A stretch of 64,000 bases of DNA from Sphingobacteriaceae bacterium (GCA_014380615.1 JACMJM010000013.1:1-64000); one strand, 5' to 3'. Counted from the first letter of the stretch, positions 54,597 to 64,000 are shown. The notes: generated from the sequence alone by a model not told the origin. Numbers and translations: made by a program.

Positions 54597-55883
54597 ATGA
54601 ACTTTGTTGAAGAATTACGCTGGAGAGGAATGCTGCATGATATCATGCCCGGAACCGAAGAGGAATTAAATAAGGGTATGGTTGCCGGTTATATCGGATT
54701 TGACCCAACAGCAGATTCACTTCATGTGGGACACCTTACTCAGATCATGACTCTGATCCATTTTCAACGGGCCGGGCATAAACCCTACGCCTTGGTTGGT
54801 GGTGCTACAGGTATGGTTGGCGACCCTTCAGGTAAATCAGCCGAGCGAAATCTGCTTTCTGAAGATGCTTTGGACAAAAATGTTACTGCTTTGAAATCGC
54901 AGCTTGCCAAGTTTCTGGATTTTGAAAGTAATGCTGCAAACAGCGCCGTTATGGTTAACAATTACGACTGGTTCAAAAGCTTTAGTTTTCTTGACTTTAT
55001 CCGCGACGTAGGTAAGCACCTTACCGTAAATTACATGATGGCCAAAGATTCTGTAAAGAAAAGGCTTGAAGGAGAAACCGGTATGTCGTTTACCGAATTC
55101 AGTTATCAGTTGGTGCAGGGATATGATTTCTACTGGCTGTGGAAACATAAAAAATGCCTGGTGCAAATGGGTGGATCAGATCAATGGGGAAACATTGTAA
55201 CCGGTACAGAACTTATTCGTCGTATAGAATCAGGAACTGCTTTTGCGATAACTACTCAATTAATTAAGAAAGCAGACGGAACCAAGTTTGGTAAAACCGA
55301 AAGTGGTGCTATCTGGCTCGACAGCAAAAAAACTTCAGCATATAAATTTTACCAGTTTTGGTTAAATACAACTGATATTGATGCAAAAAGCTGGATCCGC
55401 ATATTCTCATTAAAAGGCAAAGAAGAAATCGAAGCCTTAGAAACGGAACATGAAGCCGCCCCTCATTTGCGTATCCTGCAAAAGGCATTGGCCGAAGAAA
55501 TAACTGTCAGGACACATTCTGAAGAAGCATTGCAAACGGCATTGAAAACTTCGGAGTTCTTATTCGGTACAGGTTCGGTTGATTTCCTTAATCAACTAAG
55601 TGATGAAGAAGTGCTTGAGGTATTTGAAGGAGTGCCGCAGTTTAATATTTCTAAGGATGAATTAATCGCTGGGATAACGGTGACAGATTTACTTGCCGAA
55701 AAGTCGCAGGTTTTTGCCTCTAAAGGAGAAGCTAAAAAAATGATCCAAGGGGGCGGAGTTTCTTTGAATCGTGAGAAAGTTGCGGATCCGTTAAATCTGA
55801 TAAAAGTGGAAATGCTTGTAAAGGAGAAGTACCTTATCGCTCAAAAAGGCAAGAAGAATTATTTTCTACTTATAGCAGGTTAA
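54597..55883 (+). CDS. tyrS: Tyrosyl-tRNA synthetase
   Basis: 428 aa class I synthetase of the TyrS type. HIGH-like HVGH at residues 43-46 ([10 protein letters not shown]), KMSKS-like KFGKT ([11 protein letters not shown]), and tyrosine-binding [12 protein letters not shown] and [12 protein letters not shown]-terminal S4 RNA-binding domain about 360-428 ([17 protein letters not shown]). Charges tRNA-Tyr. Convergent with the LuxE-like gene, with 1 bp between stops. Confidence 0.97.
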   Translation: MNFVEELRWRGMLHDIMPGTEEELNKGMVAGYIGFDPTADSLHVGHLTQIMTLIHFQRAGHKPYALVGGATGMVGDPSGKSAERNLLSEDALDKNVTALKSQLAKFLDFESNAANSAVMVNNYDWFKSFSFLDFIRDVGKHLTVNYMMAKDSVKKRLEGETGMSFTEFSYQLVQGYDFYWLWKHKKCLVQMGGSDQWGNIVTGTELIRRIESGTAFAITTQLIKKADGTKFGKTESGAIWLDSKKTSAYKFYQFWLNTTDIDAKSWIRIFSLKGKEEIEALETEHEAAPHLRILQKALAEEITVRTHSEEALQTALKTSEFLFGTGSVDFLNQLSDEEVLEVFEGVPQFNISKDELIAGITVTDLLAEKSQVFASKGEAKKMIQGGGVSLNREKVADPLNLIKVEMLVKEKYLIAQKGKKNYFLLIAG

Positions 55884-55884
55884 T

Positions 55885-56871
55885 TTACTGAATCAGTAGA
55901 TTACAACCCCTTATATCGCTATTGTCAAAACGGCCCAATATGTTAAAGCTGCCGTCGGAATTTAGTTTACCCAGATCCTGGGTAGATAAAAACGAGCAGG
56001 AGTGGAGATTAGCAAGATCAATTACATTAATGCCTCCGGTTTTACCGGTGTTTAGAAGAGACAGAGGATCGTTGGTGTCTCGGATTAAAATTTTCATCCA
56101 TGGAGGGCAGTTAAATTTTCCTCCGCCTTTCGAATATCCCTGAGAAAGGAGTTCTGTCATGCCATATTCGGAATGGATGTTTGAAACTCCAAAGCCCGCA
56201 CATAATAACTCATGAAGTTCCTCCCGGATCAACTCTTTACGTTTTCCCTTCATGCCTCCGGTTTCCATAATAATTAATTCGGGAAAATCAATCTTATAAG
56301 CTTCTGCGAAATCGAGCAGGGCATAGGTTACACCGATTAAAATCACCTTTCTTTTCTCAGCTTTTAAGCGATGTAGCATCAAGTGAAGTTCATCATGATT
56401 GTAGAGAAAATATCCGCTTTCAGAATTATTGCTCTCTTTGATCAGGGCATCAACCATATAAATCAAAGAGGATCCTTCGCGCTCCAGATAGGAGGGGAGC
56501 AAAGCGAGAATGGTGTAATCTTTGATATCTCCATAAAAATGGCTGAATCCTTTACCGAAACTTTTGATGTACAACGAAAGATCCATCACCGGATGCCTGC
56601 TTTGTGGGGCACCGGTAGTTCCCGAGCTTGTAAAAATAACTTCGGGATGCCCACCGCCGGATTTAATAGTGTGAGATTTGAAAAACTCGATTGGTAAAAA
56701 CGGAATCTGGCTAATATCATTTATGGCCTCACTATTAACCCCCAGGGCCTGTGTAAAAGTTGAATAAATTGCGTTTTCTTTAGCCTGATAACCAAATATT
56801 TTTAAAGCCAAGGCCTCAAAATCATGTTCAGATTGAATAGAAAAAATTTGTTCGGGGGATATCAGTTCCAC
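55885..56871 (-). CDS. LuxE-like acyl-protein synthetase / acyl-adenylating enzyme
   Basis: 328 aa, PF04443-like. The phosphate loop VIFTSSGTTGAPQSRH (about 77-92) and EYGMTELLSQGYS (about 239-251) are adenylate-forming motifs. The frame begins with GTG at 56871 (MELISPEQIFSIQ); no ATG lies near. A perfect -7 box ends only 4 bp before that GTG. LuxE activates fatty acids in luminous bacteria, but no lux genes are here; in Bacteroidota the family is uncharacterised and the substrate is unknown. Confidence 0.85.
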   Translation of the reverse strand: MELISPEQIFSIQSEHDFEALALKIFGYQAKENAIYSTFTQALGVNSEAINDISQIPFLPIEFFKSHTIKSGGGHPEVIFTSSGTTGAPQSRHPVMDLSLYIKSFGKGFSHFYGDIKDYTILALLPSYLEREGSSLIYMVDALIKESNNSESGYFLYNHDELHLMLHRLKAEKRKVILIGVTYALLDFAEAYKIDFPELIIMETGGMKGKRKELIREELHELLCAGFGVSNIHSEYGMTELLSQGYSKGGGKFNCPPWMKILIRDTNDPLSLLNTGKTGGINVIDLANLHSCSFLSTQDLGKLNSDGSFNILGRFDNSDIRGCNLLIQ

Positions 56872-56875
56872 TTCG

Positions 56876-56883
56876 CAAAGATA
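56876..56883 (-). promoter_or_regulatory. -7 element almost touching the LuxE-like start
   Basis: Minus strand TATCTTTG ends 4 bp before GTG 56871. Transcription starting 5-7 bp downstream would make a leaderless message. Confidence 0.4.
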
Positions 56884-57187
56884 TTAGTATTATATTTTCT
56901 AATAGAAAGTTGATGGTCAAATTAACCTGTGCACTCACACAAAATGTTAAAATCAATCCCAACCTAAAATAAAAAGCACTTTGTATGCTTATTTTAATGC
57001 GTTAAAATATGTTTCAACACTTTTTTCTATATTTAGGTGCTGTATTTATATATACTTGCATAGAAAAAGAGTTTATTTACTCCCCTTAAAACTAAGAACG
57101 TCTATAGCCGTTCAAAAGGTAGTATGGTTTGGAAAGCTGGTAATGTCATCCGATGCTATAGATTATCAGCGTGATTATTGGAATTGA
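56884..57187. other. Intergenic region upstream of the GH31 gene
   Basis: AT-rich, no convincing gene. A small frame at 56981-57187 ends exactly before the GH31 ATG but has no family features. GTCATCCGATG at 57145-57155 equals part of the 31380 palindrome arm, perhaps by chance. Confidence 0.4.
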
Positions 57188-59647
57188 ATGACTGAGAAAG
57201 ATCCTTTGCCGGAGTTGCCGGAATTTAGTATTGAGCAATTAGAAGAAGGGGTGCAACACGTAAACAACCCTATAATCGGCCTCAAGCCGATAGAAAAAGT
57301 TTACCTGCAAAGCGTTGTAGAATACACTAAAAAAGACAATAACTTTTATTTTTCTGATGGCAGTGCCCAGGTTGAAATCAGGGTGGTTAGCGATGAAATA
57401 ATAAGAGTTCGATTAGCTCCCCACGGAACTTTTCTGGAAGACTTTTCATACGCCGTTCCGAAATTGGAACAGCGGGTAACAGTGTTTTCATTCAAAGAAA
57501 CCGAAGAAAATTACAGGGTTGAAACGAATACTGTTGCCTGTGTTATTGATAAGAAGGATTTTCTTATTTCTTTCGAAGACAACGTCAGCCTGGTTATCAA
57601 TAGCGACTACTCGACAATGCATTGGGAAGAAAATGTTGATTTTGGCGGCTATTACGTGTATTGTACCAAGAGGTGCCATTCCGACGAATCATTCTACGGA
57701 CTTGGCGATAAGCCCACAAATTTCAATATCCGCGGAAAGCGTTTTCAAAACTGGGCTACCGATACTTATTCCTTTGCCAGAGATCAGGATCCGTTGTATC
57801 GGGCCATCCCGTTTTACTTAGGTGTGAAGGATAATGTCAGTTACGGAATATTTTTCGATAACTCTTACAAAACACACTTCGATTTTGCGCATCAGGATGT
57901 AGAAAAAATTTCTTTCTGGGCCGATGGAGGCGAATTGCAGTATTATTATATTCACGGGCCCCATATGATGGATGTGGTAAAACGCTACCATAGCTTAACC
58001 GGTACCCATCCAATGCCTCCTCAGTGGGCTTTGGGTTATCATCAGTGCCGCTGGAGTTATTACCCGGAGAGTAAACTGAAGGCCTTAGCTAAAAATTTCA
58101 GAGATAGAAAAATACCATGCGACGCACTTTATCTGGACATAGATTATATGGACGGTTATCGCTGCTTTACATGGAATAAGAAATATTTTCCGGACCCAAA
58201 GAAGATGATTAAAGAGCTTCTTGATGATGGATTCAGAACAGTGGTAATTATCGATCCCGGAATTAAGGTGGATGAGAATTACTGGGTGTTTAAAGAGGGG
58301 AAGGATAAGAAATATTTCTGCCGCCGCAGCGATGATTATTTTATGGAAGGCCATGTTTGGCCTGGCCGTTGCCAGTTTCCTGACTATACAAATCCTGAAG
58401 TAAGAGAGTGGTGGGGGACATTGTTTAAAGGTTTAGTTGAGGATGGCGTTGCCGGAGTTTGGAATGATATGAATGAACCTGCCGTTTTTGGCTCCGGTTC
58501 CTTCCCTAATGACGTAAGGCATCAGTACGACGGACATCGCGGCTCGCACCGTAAAGCACATAATGTGTATGGAATGCAAATGGTTCGCGCTACTTATGAT
58601 GGCTTGAAAAAGCTTTTCAAAAATAAGCGGCCCTTTACAATTACCCGTTCGGGTTATTCGGGAGTTCAGCGTTATTCTTCGGTGTGGACCGGTGATAACC
58701 TTGCCTCATGGGATCATTTAAAATTAGCATCTATTCAATGTCAGCGCCTATCGATTTCCGGCATTTCGATGTGCGGAACCGATATCGGCGGATTTACCGG
58801 AGAACCTGATGGTGAATTATTCACCCGATGGATACAGCTGGGAGTGTTTTCTCCGTTTATGCGGGCTCACTCCGCCGGAGATACCCGTGAACGCGAGCCC
58901 TGGAGTTTCGGTAAAGAGTACGAAGACATCAACCGCAAGTTTATAGAACTTCGGTACAGGCTTATGCCATATATCTATTCTGCTTATTGGGAGCATCATA
59001 AATACGGATTTCCGATTTTGAGGCCTATGGTTATGCTTGAGCAGGATGTGCCTTTAAACCGTGATCGAGAGGATGAATTTACGTTCGGTGATAAAATTCT
59101 TATTTCACCGGTATTCCAACCCGGCCAGAAATCTAAAATGGTTTATCTTCCGAAAGGAAAATGGTATGATTACTGGTCGCATGAACTAATGGAAGGAGGT
59201 AGGGAGCATGATGTGTTAACCCCTCTCGACAGCATGCCGATCTTTGTAAAAGCCGGCTCCGTAATTCCGGAATGGCCCTTAATGCAATATGTCGGCGAAA
59301 TTGAACCTGATGAAATTAAGTTCCAGATTTATTATTCTGGTTACGAGGTGAATTCGTTTTACTACGAGGATCACGGAGATACCTTTGCTTACGAACAGGA
59401 TATTTATACTGAAAAGAAGTTTGTTGTAAAAGGCGACTCTGGCTCCTGCATTATTAAACAAAGTTCCGACGGCTTATATACTCCGAGATATGAAACTTAT
59501 GAATTAAAATTGATAGGTTTACCATTCCAGCCATCGAAACTAATAATAGATGGCAGAGAACAAAATCAAAGTTTAAACTTTGATGAGCTTAAACGTGTTG
59601 TAGTAAAAGCCAATAAAAACTTTAAAGAGATTCAGGTTCTGAGATAA
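57188..59647 (+). CDS. Glycoside hydrolase family 31 alpha-glucosidase
   Basis: 819 aa, no signal peptide, so probably cytoplasmic. N-terminal beta-sandwich (about 35-260), then a TIM barrel with nucleophile Asp427 (GVWNDMNEPAVF) and acid/base Asp503 (WTGDNLASWDHL), and C-terminal beta domains. GYHQCRWSYYPESKLKALA is a GH31 landmark. Cleaves terminal alpha-glucosidic bonds. Its stop overlaps the glgB ATG by one base, suggesting joint work on glycogen or other alpha-glucans. Confidence 0.95.
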   Translation: MTEKDPLPELPEFSIEQLEEGVQHVNNPIIGLKPIEKVYLQSVVEYTKKDNNFYFSDGSAQVEIRVVSDEIIRVRLAPHGTFLEDFSYAVPKLEQRVTVFSFKETEENYRVETNTVACVIDKKDFLISFEDNVSLVINSDYSTMHWEENVDFGGYYVYCTKRCHSDESFYGLGDKPTNFNIRGKRFQNWATDTYSFARDQDPLYRAIPFYLGVKDNVSYGIFFDNSYKTHFDFAHQDVEKISFWADGGELQYYYIHGPHMMDVVKRYHSLTGTHPMPPQWALGYHQCRWSYYPESKLKALAKNFRDRKIPCDALYLDIDYMDGYRCFTWNKKYFPDPKKMIKELLDDGFRTVVIIDPGIKVDENYWVFKEGKDKKYFCRRSDDYFMEGHVWPGRCQFPDYTNPEVREWWGTLFKGLVEDGVAGVWNDMNEPAVFGSGSFPNDVRHQYDGHRGSHRKAHNVYGMQMVRATYDGLKKLFKNKRPFTITRSGYSGVQRYSSVWTGDNLASWDHLKLASIQCQRLSISGISMCGTDIGGFTGEPDGELFTRWIQLGVFSPFMRAHSAGDTREREPWSFGKEYEDINRKFIELRYRLMPYIYSAYWEHHKYGFPILRPMVMLEQDVPLNRDREDEFTFGDKILISPVFQPGQKSKMVYLPKGKWYDYWSHELMEGGREHDVLTPLDSMPIFVKAGSVIPEWPLMQYVGEIEPDEIKFQIYYSGYEVNSFYYEDHGDTFAYEQDIYTEKKFVVKGDSGSCIIKQSSDGLYTPRYETYELKLIGLPFQPSKLIIDGREQNQSLNFDELKRVVVKANKNFKEIQVLR

Positions 59648-61665
59648 TGGAGAAAAAGAAGATAACAAAACCGGTTAAGAAGGTTTCATCAGTTAAATCT
59701 GCGGAGAATACCTCTGCCATCGATAACAAACCCTTAGAGAATGCTGTAGTAGTATTTTCGAAGTTAACCGATTTTGATATCCATCTATTCCGGTCAGGAA
59801 AGCATTATAAATTATACGAGAAGCTGGGCTCCCATGTAACGGAAGTACAAGGCCGAAGAGGTACGTATTTTGCTGTTTGGGCTCCAAACGCCGCCTACGT
59901 TTCTGTAATCGGAAATTTTAACGGATGGAATCGCCAGGCGCATGCTTTATTTGTGCGCTGGGATAGTTCGGGCATTTGGGAAGGCTTCATCCCTGATATC
60001 GGTAATGGCGAAGTTTACAAATTCTTTATCCGGTCGCAGCAAAATGAAGAATTAGAGAAATCTGATCCTTATGCGTTGAGATGGGAAGAACCGCCACGTA
60101 CAGCTTCTATCGTTTGGGATACCTGGTACGAGTGGGAAGATACCGACTGGATGGAAAACAGGCACGAAAACAATGCCTTAACCAGTCCTTATTCGGTTTA
60201 CGAGTTGCATTTGGGTTCCTGGATGCGTAGTCCCGAAAATCCTGAAACCTTTCTCGGTTATCGTTTGCTCGCCGAAAGGCTGGTGCCTTATATTAAGGAA
60301 ATGGGCTTTACACATGTAGAGTTTATGCCGGTAATGGAGCATCCCTTTTATCCTTCATGGGGATATCAGGTGTCGGGGTATTTTGCCGCTTCATCCAGAT
60401 ATGGTACGCCGCAAGATCTTATGTTTCTCATAGAAGAGCTGCACAAGAATGGTATCGGAGTAATCTTAGACTGGGTTCCTTCTCATTTTCCGGGAGATAT
60501 TCATAGCCTTTATAAGTTCGACGGAACTCATCTTTACGAGCATGCCGATGAGCGGGAAGGCTTTCACCCCGACTGGAAGTCGTATATATTTAACTACGGA
60601 AGAAATGAAGTAAGGGCGTTCCTGATAAGCAACGCCTTATTCTGGATGGATCGCTTTCATATCGACGGACTTCGAGTAGATGCCGTGGCTTCCATGCTTT
60701 ACCGCGATTATTCACGTAAGGAGGGAGAGTGGATTCCTAATAAGTTTGGCGGGCGTGAGAATCTGGAAGCGATTAGCTTTTTGAAAGAGTTTAACGTAGC
60801 CGTTTATGCCGCTTTTCCTGATGTGCAAACGATAGCCGAAGAATCAACCGCTTTTCCGGGCGTAAGCAAGCCGGTGTTTACGGGCGGCTTAGGTTTCGGA
60901 ATGAAATGGATGATGGGCTGGATGAACGATACCATAAAATATTTTGAGCAAAACCCGGTTCACCGGAAATACCATCACAGCCAGATTACCTTTAGCACTG
61001 TGTATGCTTTCACAGAAAACTTCATGCTGCCCCTTTCACATGATGAAGTGGTGCACGGCAAAAAATCTTTGATCTATAAAATGCCGGGTGATGAATGGCA
61101 GCGTTTCGCTAATCTCAGGCTTCTTTATACGTATATGTTTACGCATCCCGGTGCTAAGTTGCTGTATATGGGTGATGAATTCGCCCAAACCTCAGAGTGG
61201 AACGTAAATACCTCTCTTGATTGGCACCTTCTGGATTTCGCTCCTCATAAAGGGATGAAAGAACTTGTTAAAGGCTTGAACCATTTGTATAGAAAAGAAT
61301 CCGCCTTATTTGAAAAGAGCTTTGAATGGGACGGCTTTGAATGGATTGAAGTTAATGATGCCGAGCAGTCGGTTTTAGTGTATTGTCGTAAGGGAAATCA
61401 AGCCGATAATAAGCTCGTAATTGTTTTGAACATGACCCCGGTTCCCCGCCCGAATTACCGGATAGGTTTGCCGCACCACGGCGATTGGCAGGTGATCTTT
61501 AATTCGGATGAAAAAGAGTACTATGGAAGCGGCTTCGATTTACAGCAGGACTTTTCAAGTGAGCCGGTTAACTGGCAGGGAAAAGCCCAGTCTGCAATAA
61601 TTAATTTACCTCCTTTAACTGGTTTGGTGTTAAAACGATTTAACCGAACGGCGAAGTTTTGGTAG
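59647..61665 (+). CDS. glgB: 1,4-alpha-glucan branching enzyme
   Basis: 672 aa GH13. A Lys-rich N-terminal tail of about 35 residues precedes a CBM48 domain (GTYFAVWAPNAAYVSVIGNF). Catalytic residues: Asp345 (DGLRVDAVASMLY), Glu398 (TIAEESTAFPG) and the His-Asp of LPLSHDEVVHGKKSL. Makes alpha-1,6 branches in glycogen. Coupled to the GH31 gene by a TAATG overlap; glgA and glgC are not in this window. Confidence 0.96.
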   Translation: MEKKKITKPVKKVSSVKSAENTSAIDNKPLENAVVVFSKLTDFDIHLFRSGKHYKLYEKLGSHVTEVQGRRGTYFAVWAPNAAYVSVIGNFNGWNRQAHALFVRWDSSGIWEGFIPDIGNGEVYKFFIRSQQNEELEKSDPYALRWEEPPRTASIVWDTWYEWEDTDWMENRHENNALTSPYSVYELHLGSWMRSPENPETFLGYRLLAERLVPYIKEMGFTHVEFMPVMEHPFYPSWGYQVSGYFAASSRYGTPQDLMFLIEELHKNGIGVILDWVPSHFPGDIHSLYKFDGTHLYEHADEREGFHPDWKSYIFNYGRNEVRAFLISNALFWMDRFHIDGLRVDAVASMLYRDYSRKEGEWIPNKFGGRENLEAISFLKEFNVAVYAAFPDVQTIAEESTAFPGVSKPVFTGGLGFGMKWMMGWMNDTIKYFEQNPVHRKYHHSQITFSTVYAFTENFMLPLSHDEVVHGKKSLIYKMPGDEWQRFANLRLLYTYMFTHPGAKLLYMGDEFAQTSEWNVNTSLDWHLLDFAPHKGMKELVKGLNHLYRKESALFEKSFEWDGFEWIEVNDAEQSVLVYCRKGNQADNKLVIVLNMTPVPRPNYRIGLPHHGDWQVIFNSDEKEYYGSGFDLQQDFSSEPVNWQGKAQSAIINLPPLTGLVLKRFNRTAKFW

Positions 61666-61714
61666 GGTCTTATTGATCTATATGCGTGTATGTAAAAATA
61701 CAGCCAGGCTTTTT

Positions 61715-61762
61715 TGAAAAAGATGACTAAAACCAAAAGTAGGTCATTTTTCAGTGTTTTTT
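61715..61762 (+). terminator. Candidate terminator after glgB
   Basis: TGAAAAAGATGAC (61715-61727) pairs imperfectly with GTCATTTTTCA (61743-61753), followed by GTGTTTTTTT. Located 50 bp after the glgB stop. Confidence 0.45.
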
Positions 61763-62154
61763 TATTTTTAGAGTTTTAGCAATATTGTCTTTTTTCATTA
61801 TAAAGTTTTTCAATTTTACAAACAATGCAGTAGTTGTTTATTGAATTTTTATAAAGTATCCTTGAATCTTGTGCGTCTGTTTTATGAGGCAGGACACAGC
61901 AGGTTGCCATGTGCTTATTTTATCTCTATAATAGTTGCACTAATTAGGTAGCACCCTGATTATTTTAACCAATTTGTAATTATAATTAAGATATATGGAT
62001 GTAACTTTTACTATCGAATACTCTTCTCAGGTTGTTAAGTTTTGTACCCCTTTTAATACTTAACAACAATAATCACGAAAATTCAGGTCCAATTAAGTTG
62101 CAAACAGAATCGTGATTGTGCTTTGCAGCAAATAGTATTATTTAAATTAAACTA
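61763..62154. other. Leader region of the surface-protein gene
   Basis: No gene. Two inverted repeats lie close to the following gene: GTTGTTAAGT (62031-62040) / ACTTAACAAC (62058-62067), and AATCACGA (62071-62078) / TCGTGATT (62110-62117). They would form two successive hairpins in a transcribed leader, or be protein-binding dyads. No clear -33/-7 pair seen. Confidence 0.5.
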
Positions 62155-64000
62155 ATGAAACAAATTTACTTATTTATCTTGTTGATGGGTGGTCTATCGC
62201 CATTCTGTTCAGTTAGTGCTAACACGCCTATTAGTTCAGAGCATAGAGCGAATGTTATGGTTGCGACTCAAACCATAACGTTTTCGGCTATACCAGCTCA
62301 AATCGTTGGGCGAAAAGATTTTGATCCGGGAGCAGTTGCATCCTCCGGTTTACCCGTTACTTATAGTAGCAACAATACAGCGGTAGCAACTATTGTGGAT
62401 AATAAAGTGCATATTGTTGGTATCGGTTCTGTAACTATCACCGCCTCTCAAGTAGGTAATGGTGTATTTAGTGCTGCACCGAACGCAACATCAACTTTTG
62501 CTGTTTCTAATCTTACTATTACCGCACCTTCAACCACTATATCAGGGTCAGATGTTCCGATTGTAGTAAATGCTGTTTCACCGGCATCAATAGTTTTTAG
62601 TACAAACAATCCCGCTGTTGCAACAATCGTAAATAATCAATTGCGTTATACCGGATTGGGGCAGGTAAAAATAACCGCCACCCAGCCCGCGGATTTATTG
62701 TTCAATGAAACTGTCGCTGAGGTAACTATAAATGTTGCCACAAAAGCGAATCAAACCATATCTTTTCCAGCAATTGCAGCCAATCAGATTTTAGGGCGAA
62801 AGGATTTTGATCCTGCCGCTACCGCAAGTTCTGGCTTACCTGTCACTTATAGCAGTGGAAACACAGCGGTTGCCACTATAGTAGACGACAAAATTCGTAT
62901 CGTAGGAGTTGGTTCTGCTGTGATTACGGCTTCTCAAGTTGGTGATGCGAGATACAATGTCGGCACTTCGACTCAGACTCTTTCCGTAGTTGCTCTAACT
63001 GTTCCAGCTTTGGGTGCTAAAACTTTTACTACAACAGATTTTTCGCTAACTACTTACAACGCTCCCGCTAATATTATATATGAAAGCAGTGATCCTGCTG
63101 TTGCAACTGTTGTGAATAATAAGATCCACTATGTGGGATTAGGTTCAACTACAATTACTGCCAGACAAGCGGAAAACTCACAATTTAATGCCGTAACAAG
63201 CCCGGGGGTGCTTTTAACCGTAACCCAGTCTACAGCACATACGCTTACATTTGCGGCATTGGGCAACAGGGCCTTTACCACCACCGATCTGGACCCGGGT
63301 GCAACGAGCAGTTTAATTGATAAAAATCTTTATCCAATAACATATACTGTACCCACAAATAATTTTATTTCTATTGTTGATAATAAAATTCGGTTTAAAG
63401 CTGTTGGCGGCCCTGTAACTATCACTGCTACACAAACAGGAGATAGCAAGTTTACCACTAAAACGGCTACGGCAACAATTACTGTTACAGCACCTACAAT
63501 TACATTACCGGCGTTTACTTCTAAAGTCGTTGGTGCTACCGATGTAGACTTAGCTGCCACCACAACAAGTACTATATCTCAGGCTATTGTTCCTATTACA
63601 TTTACTAGTAGTAATCCTAATGCGGTATTAGTTTACCAGAAAACAAAACTGCGTTTTGTTGGAACCGGAAGTGCAACGATTACAGCTACTCAGGCGGCAA
63701 CTGCTACAACCCCTGCAGCGTCGGCTACTTCCGCAGCAAATGCACAAGCTGTTACTGCTGCTGTAATTACCTTCAACGCACCTGCGGCCCAATTATTTTC
63801 AGATGTAGACTTTACCCCGGTTGCCACCAGTACCTTCCCCACGGCTACCGCGCCGATAATTTTTAGTAGTAGCGATGAAACTAAGGCGGTAATTGTTAAC
63901 GGAAAAATTCGGTTTGTTGCCCCGGGTACAGTTAATATTACAGCTTCGCAACCAGTTCCGGTACCTTTTGTAACTGCGCCAGTGGCTGTCACAAGAGCTT
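62155..64000 (+). CDS. Large MBG/Ig-like repeat surface protein (5' part, runs off the window)
   Basis: Open from ATG 62155 to the window end: 615 residues with no stop. Signal peptide about 1-22 (MKQIYLFILLMGGLSPFCSV). From residue 39 about seven Ig-like repeats of roughly 80 residues follow. Each carries an xVTYSSxNTAVATIVxNK-type core and ends GxGxxxITASQ, as in MBG/BIG_2-like domains (QTITFSAIPAQIVGRKDFDP, QTISFPAIAANQILGRKDFD). Rich in Thr, Ala and Val. The sixth unit is followed by an Ala/Thr-rich linker. Likely a secreted adhesin or matrix protein; a T9SS or gliding-type C-terminal signal would be beyond the window. Confidence 0.88.
   Translation, partial: MKQIYLFILLMGGLSPFCSVSANTPISSEHRANVMVATQTITFSAIPAQIVGRKDFDPGAVASSGLPVTYSSNNTAVATIVDNKVHIVGIGSVTITASQVGNGVFSAAPNATSTFAVSNLTITAPSTTISGSDVPIVVNAVSPASIVFSTNNPAVATIVNNQLRYTGLGQVKITATQPADLLFNETVAEVTINVATKANQTISFPAIAANQILGRKDFDPAATASSGLPVTYSSGNTAVATIVDDKIRIVGVGSAVITASQVGDARYNVGTSTQTLSVVALTVPALGAKTFTTTDFSLTTYNAPANIIYESSDPAVATVVNNKIHYVGLGSTTITARQAENSQFNAVTSPGVLLTVTQSTAHTLTFAALGNRAFTTTDLDPGATSSLIDKNLYPITYTVPTNNFISIVDNKIRFKAVGGPVTITATQTGDSKFTTKTATATITVTAPTITLPAFTSKVVGATDVDLAATTTSTISQAIVPITFTSSNPNAVLVYQKTKLRFVGTGSATITATQAATATTPAASATSAANAQAVTAAVITFNAPAAQLFSDVDFTPVATSTFPTATAPIIFSSSDETKAVIVNGKIRFVAPGTVNITASQPVPVPFVTAPVAVTRA

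Noticed and set aside
55885-56871. Bioluminescence (lux) operon
   Set aside because: Only a LuxE-like gene is present; no luxA, luxB, luxC or luxD nearby.
56981-57187. 68-codon plus-strand frame ending directly before the GH31 ATG
   Set aside because: Adjacent stop/start is suggestive, but the sequence is AT-driven and hydrophobic/basic without recognisable features; likely chance in an AT-rich leader.
63330-63992. Val/Ala-rich minus-strand frames in the last 700 bp
   Set aside because: They are antisense shadows of the Thr/Ala-rich repeats of the plus-strand surface protein.

Overview
The window looks like chromosomal DNA of a Bacteroidota bacterium, most likely a member of the Sphingobacteriales (Pedobacter/Mucilaginibacter-like). 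The signs are: a T9SS-type C-terminal sorting domain on a secreted protease; promoter -7 elements of the form TAnnTTTG; FtsZ, FtsL-like and MraY proteins of the Bacteroidota type; a serine-palmitoyltransferase-like enzyme; a small Hc1 histone-like protein; and an MBG/Ig-like repeat surface protein. The taxonomic call is inference from gene content, not from a marker alignment.

Layout. 1-1600: an IS110-family insertion sequence with 11-bp inverted end repeats and a structured upstream region that could encode its guide (bridge) RNA. 1.9-6.4 kb: secreted subtilase, thymidine kinase and a conserved hypothetical protein. 6.3-12 kb (minus): the rod-shape operon mreB-mreC-mreD-mrdA-rodA, preceded by purH and purN. 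14.5-20.3 kb: a SRPBCC membrane protein, a TonB-dependent receptor and an orphan multi-PAS histidine kinase. 20.3-24.7 kb: a glycosyltransferase/flippase cassette facing a sugar-nucleotide epimerase. 24.9-31.3 kb: small accessory genes (SDR, lipoprotein, ssb, YwqK-like, zinc ribbon, DUF1648, HhH protein, acyl-CoA dehydrogenase), with a REP-associated transposase (RAYT) module inserted among them. 31.8-47.9 kb: a complete division and cell-wall (dcw) cluster, mraZ-rsmH-ftsL-ftsI-murE-mraY-murD-ftsW-murG-murC-ftsQ-ftsA-ftsZ, with MraZ boxes at its head and a terminator at its tail. 48-56.9 kb: housekeeping genes (spt-like, Hc1, dapA, ligA, YhcH, AcpH-like, tyrS, LuxE-like). 57.2-61.7 kb: a translationally coupled GH31 glucosidase and glgB. 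62.2 kb to the end: the 5' part of a large repetitive surface protein that runs off the window.

How the genes fit together. The window holds nearly all the machinery for building and shaping the cell wall. DapA supplies the route to meso-diaminopimelate, and the MurE DNPR motif fits meso-DAP addition. MurC/D/E, MraY and MurG make lipid II. RodA/PBP2 with MreBCD serve elongation, and FtsW/FtsI with FtsQ/L/A/Z serve division.

The most unusual content is in the non-coding DNA and mobile pieces: the IS110 leader and its Thr-for-Ser active site, the RAYT module with mirror-image hairpins inside a 129-bp duplication, dispersed repeats between dcw genes (one translated as the MurC N-terminus), a pair of DnaA boxes between ftsA and ftsZ, and several perfect -7 boxes almost touching start codons.
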